A stretch of DNA of 64,000 nt from Biscogniauxia marginata (Eukaryota > Ascomycota > Sordariomycetes > Xylariales > Xylariaceae). This document shows, piece by piece, positions 13,749-27,227 of this stretch; position 1 is the first letter of the stretch; each line of letters opens with the position of its first letter. The stretch lies in contig MU404056.1 in the NCBI GenBank assembly GCA_022695795.1, forward strand, positions 868,001 through 932,000. The letters run 5' to 3'. A program made the translations under genes and the position numbers. The notes below the pieces were generated by a model. The model worked only from the letters and a program-made list of their open reading frames with translations, was not told the DNA's origin and ran no database searches.

Positions 13749-16700
13749 TTTTAATAACTCCTTAATTAATGCTTAATATTGGTTTAAAAAAGGAAGGGAC
13801 TCTTAATTAAACCGTCTTAAAACAAGCATGCCCCTTAAAACCAAAGGGCAACAAAAAAAAACAAATAAAAAAACAATAATTAATAAGTTCTCAAACGAAA
13901 ACTTTAGGTCTTTTTACGGTATAATAAAAAGGTTTAAAAGAACTAACACAAGAATTTATTATAGTTATAGTTAAAGAAGAATTATAAGAGGACATCTCGG
14001 AAGATCAATAAGAAGAAGCATCAAAGGAAGAAAAAGAGGAGGAAAAAGAAATACCTAAAAAAGAAAACAAATAAGCAAAATAAACCCTACCTCCTAAAAA
14101 CAAATAACCACTTTTAAACGATAACGACCCCAATAACTTAAACGACAAAAACAATATAATAACCCTTAACATAAAAAGTTTTAAACTAATTACACTTAAT
14201 AAATATAATAAGTTAAGTGATTTAAAAGGATTTTTAATCCAGGTTAAAACCTACTTACGGTTCTATTATAGAATAATTACCACTAAAGAACAAAAGATTT
14301 TCACGGTATCCCAGTTTCTAGCCGGAACCGCCTTAACCTGGTTTCAACCAGTGTTAAAAAACCATCTAGAAAACAAATCAAACGCCCGAAAAAACACGAA
14401 AAAAGTCTTCAAGAATTATAAGGAATTTAAAAAACAACTCAAGTCTATATTCGGCAATCTAATCTTTAAATAACAAGCCAAAGCTCGACTTTATAAACTA
14501 CAATAAAACAAAAAGGCTTTAAACTACGCTATTAAGTTTAAGAGACTCGCAAACTAGTTACAACTACTTATTAAAAGCTTATACTATTTATTTTATTAAA
14601 GGTTAAAAGACCATATAAAGGATGAGTTATATAAAATAAACCTATATAAAAAAAGGAACCCAGGGAAGTTTAATAACTACGTTATAATAGTAATTACCAT
14701 CGATAACGAAAACTTTGAACGGTACCTTAAAAAGAAAAAAACGGTATAACGAAGGAATGACGACCAGCTAAAGGGAGGAAATCACAAAAGCGGTGCTAAA
14801 ACTAGAAAAGGCACGAGAATAAAATTTAATCTCATTAAAATCAACGTTATTTAAAAAGAACGGAAAAAACGAAATAAATCAACCATTAAATGTTTTAACT
14901 ATAAAAAAAAAGGACATTATAAAAATAAGTATTAAAGTCTTAAAAAACAAGAACCAAGAATAAAAGGGATTCCTTAACCTGAAAAAAGAGTCGCCAAAAT
15001 AAGGGTTTAATTCGAAAACAATAAAGAAATAAACAAAGTATTTATTATTAGTATTATCAAAACAGAAAAGATTAAAAAGGCTTTTATAAAAAGAATTTAT
15101 AAATTTTATTAAATTAACCGTAAAAACTGCCTAAAGAATGACCACTTGTATTTAAAACATTTCACATTAAAACAAGCTAAATAAAGATATAACGAAGGCG
15201 AACTACTATATATATGTAATAATTACAAGCTAGGATACGACTTAGGAATTAAGTTAAACCATGGTGATTTACATTAAAGCCACTATAAAAACGATAAATG
15301 CGAAACCTATTAAAAAAAAAGCCAATATAATAGCTTAAATTAAAGGCTTTACATAAATAATAACTGTAATGTCCATTAAAGCTTAAAGGAACATGTATTA
15401 TTATATTAAAGCTTTTATATTAACGACGTTTATTAAGTACATAAAAGTTCTAAGGATAAAGCCGGTTACTATCCTCAAAAACTAAAAAATAACAACATAA
15501 AAAAAAATAAATGTATTTATAATAACACCCCACGATAGCCACATTACTTTAAAGCATGTTATCTTCACCCAAGTTCTAAAAGAAGTTACAAAGCAATAAC
15601 TAAAGGTTATATGTGTTACACTTCGGTACCATGCGACATACACGACTTATTCGAAGCAGGTTTTAAAAAAAACGAGATTAAGGAAGAATTATAAGAATTA
15701 TAAAAGGAACTACATCTTTTATAATGGCTCGAAAAACAAACTAAATACGACATTAATTTATTCGATTTTATAAAAAAACACTTAATAAAATAATAAATAA
15801 AAATACGTGCGACTAAACAGGGCTATAAACAAATCATTAAAGCATACCTCAAAAAAAGAGGGAAGCTCCTAGAAATCAATATAAACCTAAAAGGAGATAT
15901 CAAGATACCCTTAGTAAATAAACTTAAGAATTACTTTTTTTATTTAAGGATAATCTAGAACTTTAAAAAATTCCGAGTTAATAGAATAGACTTAGGCTAC
16001 AAAAAGGCTCTCGAAAAAGAATTAAAATTTTAATGTATAAGGTTTTATATAAAGAACAAACCTTTTACCCCTTATTATATAAAGAGTAATTAAAGAGATT
16101 ATTTAAGTAATAATTACTAGAAACACGCTTTTATAAAAGCCTAAAAATAGAAGGACATCCAGGTTATAACAACTAAAAAAAAACCAAAAAGGAGGGGACA
16201 TAGAAAACCAAAAAACAGCAAAGGCTCTCGCCAGTAAAGCAGCGAGAAGCCATAAATAATAAGTCCTTATATAAAGTCTAATTAGGACTTAATAATATTA
16301 TTATAACTAAAGTTAGGTATAATGGAAAGAAGTATAAAGCCTTAATAAATTTAGGAGCAAATAAAAGCTATGTCTCAATAAAGGTAGCTTAAAAAAACAA
16401 AATACTATAGGTATATAAACAAAGTCCATACAAGCTATAGAACTTTAAAGGAAACATGTCTAGTTACGAAAATAATAGGATATTAAGAGAAACAATCCCT
16501 TTTTTAGTAACTATTTAAGGACACCCCAAACAAGTTATCCTTAACATTATACATATATTAAATCACGACATAATCTTAAAAATAAATTAACTTAAAAAAA
16601 GCAATTCACAAATAAATTTCGAGATAAACACGCTTTATTAGGATTAAAAACAGGAGGAGTTAACCATTATAAATTACGAAATAAATACCGCAAATAACTC

Positions 16701-19330
16701 TAGAAAAATAAATATAAAAACAAAACATATTACTTATATAATTTAAGCAATTAAACCTAAAAATCTAACGAAAAAAGTACCACGCAAGTACCTCCGTTTC
16801 TATAAATTATTTAAAAATAAAACAAAAAAAGAATTACTAAAACATAACTAATAAAATCACTAAATCCACTTTAAAAAAGAAAAACAATTAAAATTATTCT
16901 TAATATATCTTATAAATCAAAAAAAACAAAAAGCATTATAAAAGGGAATTTAAAAGGATCTCGATAAAGGATATATTCGAGAATCCGAATCCTCGTTAAG
17001 ATACTCGGCGATTATGGTACCTAAAATCGACAAAAACGGGAAGTAACATATCGATAAAGAAGGAAACCTAGTGTAGTAACGAGTAATTAATTATCGACAC
17101 TTTAATGAAATAACCAAGAAAAACGGGTATTTGTTATTATTAATAAAACTTATAAGAGAATAAATTAGTAAGGCCTAAATCTTCATAGCACTAGACCTTC
17201 GCGATAAATACTATATAATTAAAATAACTAAGAAACACGAATAATATACAGCCTTTCGAACGATATATAAATATTATAAGTATAAGGTTATGCCATTTAG
17301 ATTTATTAACGCACTTATTATATTTTAATATATAATCATAATAGTTCTTTACAAGTTTTTAAACAAATTTATATTTATTTATCTAGACAATATATTAATT
17401 TACTTAAAAAACGAGAAGAAATATAAAGAATATATAAAGCAGGTGTTAAAAGCCCTAGAAAAGGTAAACTTACTTGTTTATCCGACTAAAAGTAAATAAC
17501 ATATCAAGAAATTAAATTATTTAGGGTTTATAATAAGTCCAAGGGAAATTCGCATTTAAAAAGGAAAAATAGCAACAATTAAGGATTAGCCAAAACCTAA
17601 CAATATTACAAATATACGCGTATTTCTTGGCTTTATTAATTATATTAAATAACTTATTAAAGATTTCGGGCGTATCGCTAAACCATTAACGGAATTAACT
17701 ACCTTAATAAAAACAAAAAAGGCTTTCTATTTTACTAAAAAAGCTAAATAAGCTTTTCAATAACTAAAAAAAGTTATAATTAATGAGGTTATATGTAAAC
17801 TTCTAAATAAAAATAAAAGGAAACGACTAAAGATAAACGCTTTAGATTTCGCTATTAGAGTAGTTTTAAAGCAATTAAAAGATAATAAAAAATGGTACCT
17901 AGTCGCGTACCTATTTAAAGCGCTATATAGTACTAAACTAAATTATTAAATTTATAACAAAGAACTATTAATAATCATTAAAGCACTAAAAAAATAAGAA
18001 TCATAACTTAGCAAAACCAAAAAACCTATTAATATTTATTTAAACCATAAAAACCTTACACGATTCATAACAACATAAACACTTAACTAAAAACACGAGC
18101 GTTAAATGATTTTCTTGTTTAGATTTAATTTCAAAATCCAGCATATTAAGGGAAAAAAAAACATCTAAACAAATCTTCTTAGTAAAAAGAGAGATTATAA
18201 ATTAAAAATTAATAAAAGAGATATCTAAATATTTAAACAACAAAATAACAAATTAGTTGTATTAATTTACATATAAATCAACATAAAAAACTAAAAATAA
18301 CGGTTCAAGGAAAATTACAATTAAAAGGAAAAACAATTATAGTTTTAACAAGGATCTAGCGACGAACTTCTTTCATATAAAGAAAAGGTATACATACCAA
18401 AATAAGTACAAGACGAATTCGTTAAAGAATTTCACAAATATCCTCTACACCGCCACCAAGGGATTTTTAAAACAATAAAACGACTTTAAAAAGAATTCGA
18501 CTTTCTAGGAATACGACAAACAATCAAAAGAATTATAAAGAATTATAATATTTATAATAAGGTTAAAGCATCACAATATAAACCATATAAATTATTATAA
18601 TTAACCTAGATACCTAACAAAGCATAAAATACTATTACATGGGACTTCGTAGTGAAACTCCCAGAATTAAAGGATCTTACTACAGGAGTACATTATAACA
18701 ACATATAGGTAATCGTTAATAAACTCACGAAATACGCCTACTTCTTACCATTTAACGAATCAAGCACCAAGAGTCGAAACAGAGGCCCCAAGAGCAGAAG
18801 TATTATCCAAAAAGATCCAGGTAGTACAACAACGGCTATAAAAAGAATTACAATTTATTTAAAATAAAATAACAAAATACTATAATAAAAGAAGAATTAA
18901 GGAACTAATTCTTAAAAAAAGAGATATAATTTACTTACTCCGCTAATAACAAGGCGTAATATCAAAAACACCCTAAATTAAAACAAAACAACCCAACGAA
19001 AAACTAAAATTTAAGAAATTAAGACTATATAAGATTAAAAAGGTTATTTCGAAAGTTAATTACAAGCTAGCACTACTAAAAAGATCCAGAATATATCTTA
19101 TATTTCATGTTTTGCTTTTAAAATTAACATTAAATAACGCTATACTAAAAAACCAACTAAAATTTAAAGAAAACCCTAATAAGTACAAAATAGAAAAAAT
19201 ACTAAATTCAAAACGAATCGAAAATTAACTACAATATTTTGTTAAATAAAAAGGTTACTTACCCAAGAAAAACACTTAAGAACCACTTAAACATTTAAAG
19301 AATTTAACGAATAAACTTAAAAACTTTTAC
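13749..19330 (+). pseudogene. Decayed gag-pol of the 13308-20533 element
   Basis: The primer-binding region follows the LTR directly. The gag start codon is at 13828-13830, and the CCHC knuckle near 14,889-14,935 has His and Cys codons partly mutated. Protease lies near 16,300-16,375. The reverse transcriptase Tyr-x-Asp-Asp box is at 17380-17391, with the second Asp changed to Asn. The integrase zinc-binding part is near 18,420-18,560, and a chromodomain lies near 19,170-19,310. About 380 bp of the integrase catalytic core is missing at about 18,757; at both corresponding places the full-length copy carries the same short word (AAGCACC or its mutated form), pointing to a deletion between short direct repeats. 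Non-functional. Confidence 0.82.
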
Positions 19331-19479
19331 CGCCAAAACCCAGATCGCTTAGGGGGATTTAAAAACCCGGGTCGTGACCCAGTTAAGACCAATCGAAAAA
19401 GGGGAAGACCTCCGAAGCAAACACGCCTTACCCGGATATAAACTAACGCAGCGATTCCTCCGTGTTTTATTGTTCTTTA

Positions 19480-20079
19480 AAGAGACGCTACTATTTAATT
19501 ACAACACGCTTTTATTCCTCCTTTAAACGCTTTTACTTTTCCAGCTTATTTAAATCTTAAAAACCCCATTATAACATTTTAAGACCTTTTTATTTAAAAA
19601 AGTCTCGTTAACGACATAAGCGTAATATACGATTAATGGATTTATTAACCTTAATTTAAAAACAATTAATTTCCGATTATAAACAAGTTATTTTAGTTTA
19701 ACAAAGAAAAAAAGTTTTTTCCGCTTGTCGTTTTTATTAAAATAACCGTTCCTCCTTAACGTTTAACCGATTAAAAGAATTTAGAGTAATATTAATCTCA
19801 TTATAAAAATAACCCTTATAAATATATTCACTACATTTTCGAGACTCTCCTTTTGCCATAACACATTTAAGCGCTTAATTGAAATAACAAAAACAAAGTA
19901 TAATTTTAAAATTAAAACCTAACCTATTTATTCGATATATAAGTCTTTCGCGTTTAAATTTTTAATTTAAACGATAACGCTTAATAATACGATTACTAAA
20001 CATAATTATTATAAAGAGAAAAAAAAATAACTTATTAAAAATAATTTTTAAAACAAAGATTTTAAGAGGGGAGAAATAG
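19480..20079 (-). pseudogene. Decayed antisense zinc-cluster reading frame downstream of pol
   Basis: Minus-strand homology to the intact antisense frame at 36000-36404. Around 19,831-19,872 the minus strand still reads Lys-Cys-Val-Met, nine residues, Cys, two residues, then a mutated Cys position (Tyr). This matches Cys47, Cys57 and Cys60 of the intact copy, although the rest has diverged. The region is RIP-mutated with stops. The frame lies between the chromodomain end and the polypurine tract, on the strand opposite to gag-pol. Confidence 0.55.
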
Positions 20080-20533
20080 TGTTATAAAACTATAGAAATA
20101 AGAGGATTTTATATTAAGGTATTATAACACGAATTAAGGAATTAATGAATAGGTTGGTTCCGTTCCGGTCATGATGTAACCTCACGTGACGTAAATATAG
20201 TGGGATATTATATCTAACAAGAATAAATATAGAGGAATTTTATATCCATTAATATTCAACATACTAAACAATAAAAATATATATAAAAAAAAACGAGTAT
20301 AAATAAATTAGAATTTCCTTATATAATTAATCTCTCATTCCTTAGTTATTAATTTAAGACTATAGTTACTCTTTAATACTATAATGAAAATACCTTAAAA
20401 CCTCTCTAACGAACAAAACATTATAAATCAATTAAACCAATCTTAATCCATTATTACCTGCAAATCAAGAAAACCTAATACGTACTCACCTGTGAAGTCA
20501 GTTGACTAGGAACACACAGGGAGGTTCGTCACA
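20080..20533 (+). repeat. 3' LTR of the 13308-20533 element
   Basis: 454 bp, starting TGTTATAAAAC (mutated TGTTACGAACC) and ending GGTTCGTCACA. U3 is moderately RIP-mutated but retains the family words GGTTGGTTCCGTTCCGG and CCTCACGTGACGT. The last 70 bp, including AGTCAGTTGACT, is almost intact. It is followed directly by minus-strand integrase sequence. Confidence 0.87.
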
Positions 20534-22200
20534 GTGTCGTGATATTTTAACCTTATTATAAACATTACAATTTTTTATAATTCTTTTAATTGTTTGTCGC
20601 ATTTTTAGAAAGTCAAATTCTTTTTAAAGTCATTTTATTGTCTTAAAAATTTCTTAACAAATTCGTTTTATATTTGTTTTAATATGTAAACCTTTTTTTT
20701 ATATAAAAGAAGTTCGTTACTAAATTCTTATTAAGACTATAATTACTTTTCTTTTTAATTATAATTTTCCTTAAAACGTTATTTCTAGTTTTTTATATTA
20801 ATTCGTATATAAATTAATATAATTAATTTGTTATTTTGTTATTTAAACATTTAAACATCTCTTTTATTAATTTTTAATTCATAATCTCCTTTTCTACTAA
20901 GAAGATCCGCTTAAATATTTTCTTTTCTTTTAATATAATGGATTTTAAAATTAAAATTAAATAAGAAAATCATTTAACGCTTATATCTTTAATTAAACAT
21001 TTATATTATTATAAATCTTATAAGGTTTTTATAATTTAAATAAATATTAATAAGTTCCTTAGTTTCATTAAATTATAATTCCTATTTTTTAATGCTTTAA
21101 TAACTACTAATAATTCTTTATTATAAATTTAATAGTTTAATTTAATATTGTATAGTGCCTTAAATAAGTACGCGACTAAGTATCACTTTTTATTGTTTTC
21201 TAGTTACTTTAAAACTACTTTAATAGCGAAATTTAAGGCGTTTATCCTTAGTCGTTTCTTTTTGTTTTTGTTTAGAAGTTTATATATAACCTCGCTAATT
21301 ATTACTTCTTTTAATTATTAAAAAGCCTATTTGGCTTTTTTAATAAAATAAAATATTTTTCTTGTTTTCGCTAAGGTAATTAATTTTATTAATGGTTTAA
21401 TAATTCGCCTAAAATTTTAGATGAATTATTTAACATAATTAATAAAGCCAAGAAATGCGCATACGTTTATAACACTTTTAAGTTTTAATTAATCCTTAAT
21501 TATTATTATTTTTCCCTTTTAAATACGAATTTCTTTTAAACTTATCGTAAACCCTAAATAATCTAGTTTTTTAACATGTTATTTACTTTTAATTAAGTAA
21601 ATAAGTAGGTTTACCTTCTTTAAGGCTTTTAACACTTGTTTTAAATATTTTTTATACTCCTTCTCGCTTTTTAAATAAATTAATATATTATCTAAATAAA
21701 CAAATATAAATTTATTTAAAAACTTGTAAAAAACAATTATAATTATATATTAAAATATAATAAGTGTATTAATAAGTTTAAATAACATAACTTTATACTT
21801 ATAATATTTATATATTATTCGAAAAGCGGTATATTATTTGTGTCTTTTAGCCATTTTAATTATATAATAATTATCGCGAAGGTTTAATATTATAAAGATT
21901 TAAGCTTTATTAATTTATTTTTTATAAGTTTTATTAATAATATCAAGTGTTTATTTTTCTTTATTATCTTATTAAAGTGTTAATAATTAATTACTCGTTA
22001 TTACATTAAATTTCCTTTTTTATTAACACGTTACTTTTTATCTTTATCGACTTTTAATATTATAATTACTAGGTATTTTAACGAGAACTTTAATTCTCGA
22101 ATATATCCCTTATTAAAATATTTTTAAATTCCTTTTTATAATGCTTTTTATTTTTCTTAATTTATAAGATATATTAAAAATAGTTTTAGTTATTTTCTTC
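20534..22200 (-). mobile_element. Pol fragment of another minus-strand Ty3/gypsy element
   Basis: Minus-strand homology starts in the integrase zinc-binding region (20,540-20,700) and continues through RNase H (21,200-21,400) to reverse transcriptase (Asp-Asp box near 21,672-21,715). It stops near 22,190-22,200, where unrelated sequence begins. RIP-mutated, no open frame. The 3' LTR ending at 20533 interrupts it. Confidence 0.78.
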
Positions 22201-24040
22201 CGCATAGGTTAGCCACCACATTTAACGGTTTCCTCCTTAAAAAATAAGAGGCCCTTTTAATGCTTTAAATATAATCCCGGTTATTTATACGACTAACAAT
22301 TTTATTATAAAACCTATTAAATACGTACTTTTTTTATTGGTTTTAAAAACTTCGTTATTTATTTAAACCGTATTAATAATATTTTCTTGTTTTTTTTATT
22401 TAATTTAATCGTTTTATTATTAATATTTTTTATTTTATAACGAATTCCTTTTTAAAAATATTATAATAATTATAAAACATAATTAATTTTTCGTTTAACA
22501 TATTAATTATTAAAATATATTTATAATTAAAAATTTTTTGTTTATTTATTAGTTTAATTATTTTTTATTTAAATTATTTTTAATTAATATTATTAAATAA
22601 ACGGATATATTTATAAAAACGGCTTATTAACTCTTTATTGTTAAAAATACTAAAAATAACAAATAATAATTATATTAAAAGTCGATAAATAATTTAAAGC
22701 TAATAAAAAAATGACTTATTTCAATTTATACGTAAATTATTTTTTATATAGTTTTAATCGATTAAAGTTAAATTAAATTAAAATAATTATTAAGTTTATA
22801 TATAAAACTTTTAAACTTGACTTTATATATAAAAAATTATATAATAACACTTTTAAAGTTATAAATATTTTTTTTTATAAACGTTAAATAAGTATTTTTA
22901 TTTTAGTTATTATTATATAAATAAATTATATAATTTAACTTCTTAAAAAGAGTTAAATAATGTTTTAATAAAAGCCATTTTTATAATAAAAATTAATTAA
23001 GGATTACTTTTAAATATTCGATATATTTAATTAATATAATAGTTTATTAATAGTTTTAAAGATTTAAATATAATTACTTTTAAAAGGAACTTTAATATAA
23101 AATAACTTAAGTTTTAACTTTTTATAAAAACGCATATAAAGTTATTAAAATGACGAATTTTATAATAAAAGCTATTATTATACCTTAATAATAAAATTAA
23201 TTAATTTTACTTTTTTTTAAGCCGCGACTTATTTAATAGCTTTAATTTAAAGATTTAATACGATTATTATAATTAATAATATAATAATAATTAAATAATT
23301 AATTTTACCGGTTAATAAATTAAGTTTAACTTAAAAAATTAATATAGCGAGATAATTAATTAAAATACTTTAAAAGTTAATAATCTTTTTTACGTAATTT
23401 AATTAAACGGCTTTTAAAACGCTTATTATAAATTAAAATAATAATAAATATAAAGTTATTATTTAAAACCGAATATAAAAAAAGGAGGTATTAATAATTT
23501 TAAATAACCTATTTTTAAATATAAAAATTATTAAGAATAAAAACTAGAAATAAGGTTAATTTATAAAAAGTTATTTAACGAAGTTATTTTAAAACGGTAA
23601 TAAAACGCTTGCTTATTTAAAAAATTTAAAGAGTTACTTAATTAAAAAATAAATATAAGTTTACGTAAAAGTATAAAAAGTATTAGTTTTTTTTCTTATT
23701 TAAATTAAGTTATAATTACGTTATATTAAGTAAATAAAATAATAATATAATTAAACAAATAAATATATTATTTATTTATTTTTCTCTTTAAAAAAAGTTA
23801 AAAATTTTTTTTATAAACGTAAAATTTATAATATTAACTAATAATAATAAGGTTTTAAATATTTCTTATTTTTTATTAATATAATAATTTAATATAAAAC
23901 AATTTAAAAAATTTAATTATAAAGATTATATCCTTTTTATAAAAAAAAGCTCGAAATCGATTTTTTTAAAAGTTTCGATTTAATATAAAAACAAATAAAA
24001 AAGGTATTTTAAAAATATACTTATAAAAAGAGTTATTTTC
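22201..24040. other. Extremely AT-rich, unassigned decayed DNA
   Basis: No open frame, no recognisable LTR, and homology to the gag-pol copies ends at the left edge. The composition (long A/T words, scattered CG and AAACG words) fits saturated RIP of old repeats. The first 100 bp retains more G/C than the rest. Confidence 0.5.
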
Positions 24041-24268
24041 TGTGATAAACCCTCTTAACACTTTATTTAACTAATGGTTAAATAGGTTATTATACTGGGT
24101 TCTTAATTTAAAGGTAATAATAAATCGATTATAATTTAATATAATATGTTTATTAAAAAGGTTTTAAAGTATTTTAACTTATATTTTAAAGAATAAATAT
24201 AATTATAAATTAATAGCTAAAAAACGAGAAACTAATTATATTAAGAGATCTCGATTTATTTATACTTA
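24041..24268 (-). repeat. Older minus-strand LTR interrupted by the 24269 solo LTR
   Basis: Starts TGTGATAAACC (compare TGTGACGAACC) and follows U5 and R of the common LTR in RIP-mutated form up to TTATTTATACTTA. There a plus-strand LTR is inserted. The rest of the interrupted LTR (U3 side, TTCTTCTTTTTATATAC) resumes at 24793 and runs to roughly 24,920. A nested LTR-in-LTR insertion. Confidence 0.7.
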
Positions 24269-24792
24269 TGTTACGAATCCAACCTGTTAAAGGGGTTTCC
24301 TACAAGGGTGTTAGGACACGGACCATGGGGATGTTAATAGGATGAAGGATTTCTATGCAACATCACGTGACATGGATCACTATGAATAAGGTGATCCAAG
24401 TGTATCCATTTGACAATATGGAATGGATCACTTTGGATAAGGTGATTCAAAGTTATTTAACATATAAAAAGGGAAATAAATCACTTTAAATAAAGTGATC
24501 TAAAGGTATTTAACATACTAAAACGGAAATTATATATAAGGGGAAAACAGGTATAAAAAGGAAGGAATTTCCTTTGTTTTTAGTTATTCATTTTAGTTTT
24601 TTAACTATTAATTTAAGATTATAATCACTCCTTAATATTATAATGAGAGTACATTAAAATCTCTTTAACAAATAAAACATTATAAATCACTTAAATTAAT
24701 CTTAATTTATTATTACCTTTAAATCAAGAAAACCTAGTACGTATTTACCTGTGAAGTTAGTTAACTAAGAATACACAAGGAGGTTTATTATA
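24269..24792 (+). repeat. Solo LTR nested in an older LTR
   Basis: 524 bp, TGTTACGAATCC to a mutated GGTTTATTATA. Flanks are ACTTA (24264-24268) and ACTTG (24793-24797): one mismatch, of G-to-A type. The U3 (to about 24,440) is nearly intact and includes ACATCACGTGACATGG and GATCACTT-rich repeats. R/U5 is RIP-mutated. Confidence 0.85.
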
Positions 24793-26761
24793 ACTTGTTC
24801 TTCTTTTTATATACTTTTCTTATTAATACGTTAAATATAATTAAATTAAGTAACTTTAATTTTATTTATATAATTAATCGTAATTATATTAAATAAACTT
24901 AATTATATTATATAACGTAACATTATATTTCCTTTTTTAAGTTTAAACTTCTTAAACTCGATTAACTTATAATTAATATTTTTATTATTAAATTATTTAT
25001 TTATTTAATTTATAATAATATTTTATAGTCTTTATTCCTTTTTAATTATAATGAGTAAATAAAGCTTATTAATAATAATATTTATATAGTATTATAAATA
25101 AGTTTTATTATTTAATTAGTTAAAAACGTGTAAATTTAGTTATTATTAAAGTAATAAAAAAACCGGGAAAGTGGAAATAAGTTTTAACTTATTTATATTA
25201 ATTAATATAATTCTTTTTTAATATATTAAAATAAGTAATACGTTAAAAAGTAATTTAAGTTATTACTTAATAATATAAATTAATTACTTTATATAATATT
25301 TTTTAAAAAGAGCATATTTAAAAGCGAATAAATAATAATAATAACTTTTCCCGAGTTATTTAATAACACTTAAATAAAGAATAATTAAAAATTAATATTA
25401 ATTAACTTAATAACTTAAACCTCGTTTAATATAACGAAACCGTTTAAAGCGTTAATAAACTATATAAAAAAGTATTTACTTTTTCTTTTTTTATTTAATA
25501 CTTTTATGTAATACTAATAAAATTCCGGATAAGCTTTATTTTAATAAAATATATTTCGATTTTATTATCTTTTATAATAAAAAGTATTATAAAATATATA
25601 AAGTTATTACATACTCGCGGTTTAAGTTTTTCGTTAAAATGAATAACAAATAATTTTAATATAAAGGATTTTAATTTACTTTTTTTCGTAAAAAAAAAGT
25701 AATAAAACGATTAAGTTATTAAAAAATAATTTATTATTTTTATTACTTTAATTATAATATATTGTCTCTTATAAGTAAAGCCGAAAATATAAAAAATTAG
25801 TTTATTAATAATATATTTAATATTATTTTTATATTATAATCGCGTTTTTTTACTTTAATTATTTATATTAAAGTTTACATTTTCGCGGAAAAATACTTAA
25901 TTAATAGTTTTAAAACCCTTTTAATTTAAAAGTTCGAAATTATAATTTTAAGTTATAATTTTAGCTTTATTATTTTTAAAGATTTAATAAAAGCGATATA
26001 AAAAGTATATATATTTATAATAAATACTAATAAGAGCTTAAAAATATCGTAATAAAAGTTCTTTATAAATATTAAAAATTATTAAATAATACGGAAACTT
26101 ATAAACTTTATATAAAATATTAAAATAAATAAAGTATTAATATTAATAAGTTTTTTAATATAAATTAATTAAAATTAACATTTTTAAATAAATAAATATA
26201 ATAACTTATGTCGTTAAAAGGTTTTTTTTATTTAATTCTAAATTAAGATTAAATATTTAAATAATATAAAATAAAACGGAAATATATAACGGTTTAATTA
26301 TACAAGATTAATGTAAAAATTATACTTTTAAAAAGTATAAAAATTTGTTTAATAGCTTTTTTATTATTAAAACCTCGTTATAAATATCGCTTTTAATATA
26401 TTATAAAATAACGTTTATATATTTAAAATTAAAATCTTAGTTGTTATAATAAGTATATATTTTTATTTAATAGTAATTAAGTGTTATTTTAGTAACGCGG
26501 TCGCAATTTACTCTCGATTTACAAGTTCCGGTTTCGAGGTATAATATTATTATAAACTTTAATATAAATATTAAAATATATTCGAGATACTTAATAGTCT
26601 TCGCGGCGTAAGTTTAAAAAAGTTAAAAAAAGTTAAGTTATAACCTTAAAAAACTAGTTTAAAATAAATATACATATTTTAAATTTAAAAGCGAATTAAA
26701 GTAGTTTTAACACGTTTTATATATATTATATTTAAATATATTATATTATTAAAATTAATAT
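24793..26761. other. AT-rich decayed DNA without recognisable genes
   Basis: The first 130 bp or so completes the minus-strand LTR that starts at 24041. The remainder is saturated A/T sequence with isolated CG words. No frame, domain or LTR edge could be supported. Confidence 0.5.
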
Positions 26762-27227
26762 TGTTACGACCCAACCATGGGAAGGGGACATTCAACATGG
26801 GTATTAGGGGCACGGACCAGGGATACCCGCCTTGTGGGCATGAGTAGGGAATACGATCCTACGTCACGTGATGTGGATCCGACTTGATGAGTTGGATCCA
26901 AAAGAAGCCATACACAAAGGGATCCGAGTGGATGAGTCGGATCCAAAGGTATCCAACATACCAGACAGAGAGTGTGTACAAGAAAGAATTTGTATAAGAA
27001 GGATGGGATTTCTCATCTATCTAGTTATTCATTCTCTAGCTATCAATCTAAGACTACAGTCACTCTTTGATACTATAGTGAGAGTACCTTGAAACCTCTC
27101 TGACGAACATAACATTGTGAATCACTTGAACTAATCTCAACCCACTGTTACCTTCAAATCAAGAAAACCCAGTACGTACTCACCTGTGAAGTCAGCTGAC
27201 TAGGAACACACAGGGAGGTTCGTCACA
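26762..27227 (+). repeat. Intact solo LTR with target duplication AATAT
   Basis: 466 bp, TGTTACGACCCAACCATGGG to GGTTCGTCACA, flanked by AATAT on both sides. Essentially unmutated. U3 has CGTCACGTGATGTGG near 26863 and GGATCC-containing repeats. The AGCTATCAA block is at 27038-27046. U5 carries two perfect palindromes, AGTACGTACT (27171-27180) and AGTCAGCTGACT (27190-27201). It is the best reference copy of the shared R/U5 module in the window. Confidence 0.93.

Larger units (their letters stand above)
13308..20533 (+). mobile_element. Ty3/gypsy chromovirus, plus strand, nearly full length with integrase deletion
   Basis: 5' LTR at 13308-13748 (lacking its first 12 bases), internal region 13749-20079, 3' LTR 20080-20533. 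Same family as the complete element at 47165-54750. The polypurine tract AAGAGGGGAGAAATAG sits directly before the 3' LTR. The coding region is RIP-mutated. It has a roughly 380-bp deletion in integrase near 18757. No target duplication can be shown because the 5' edge is lost. Confidence 0.87.
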
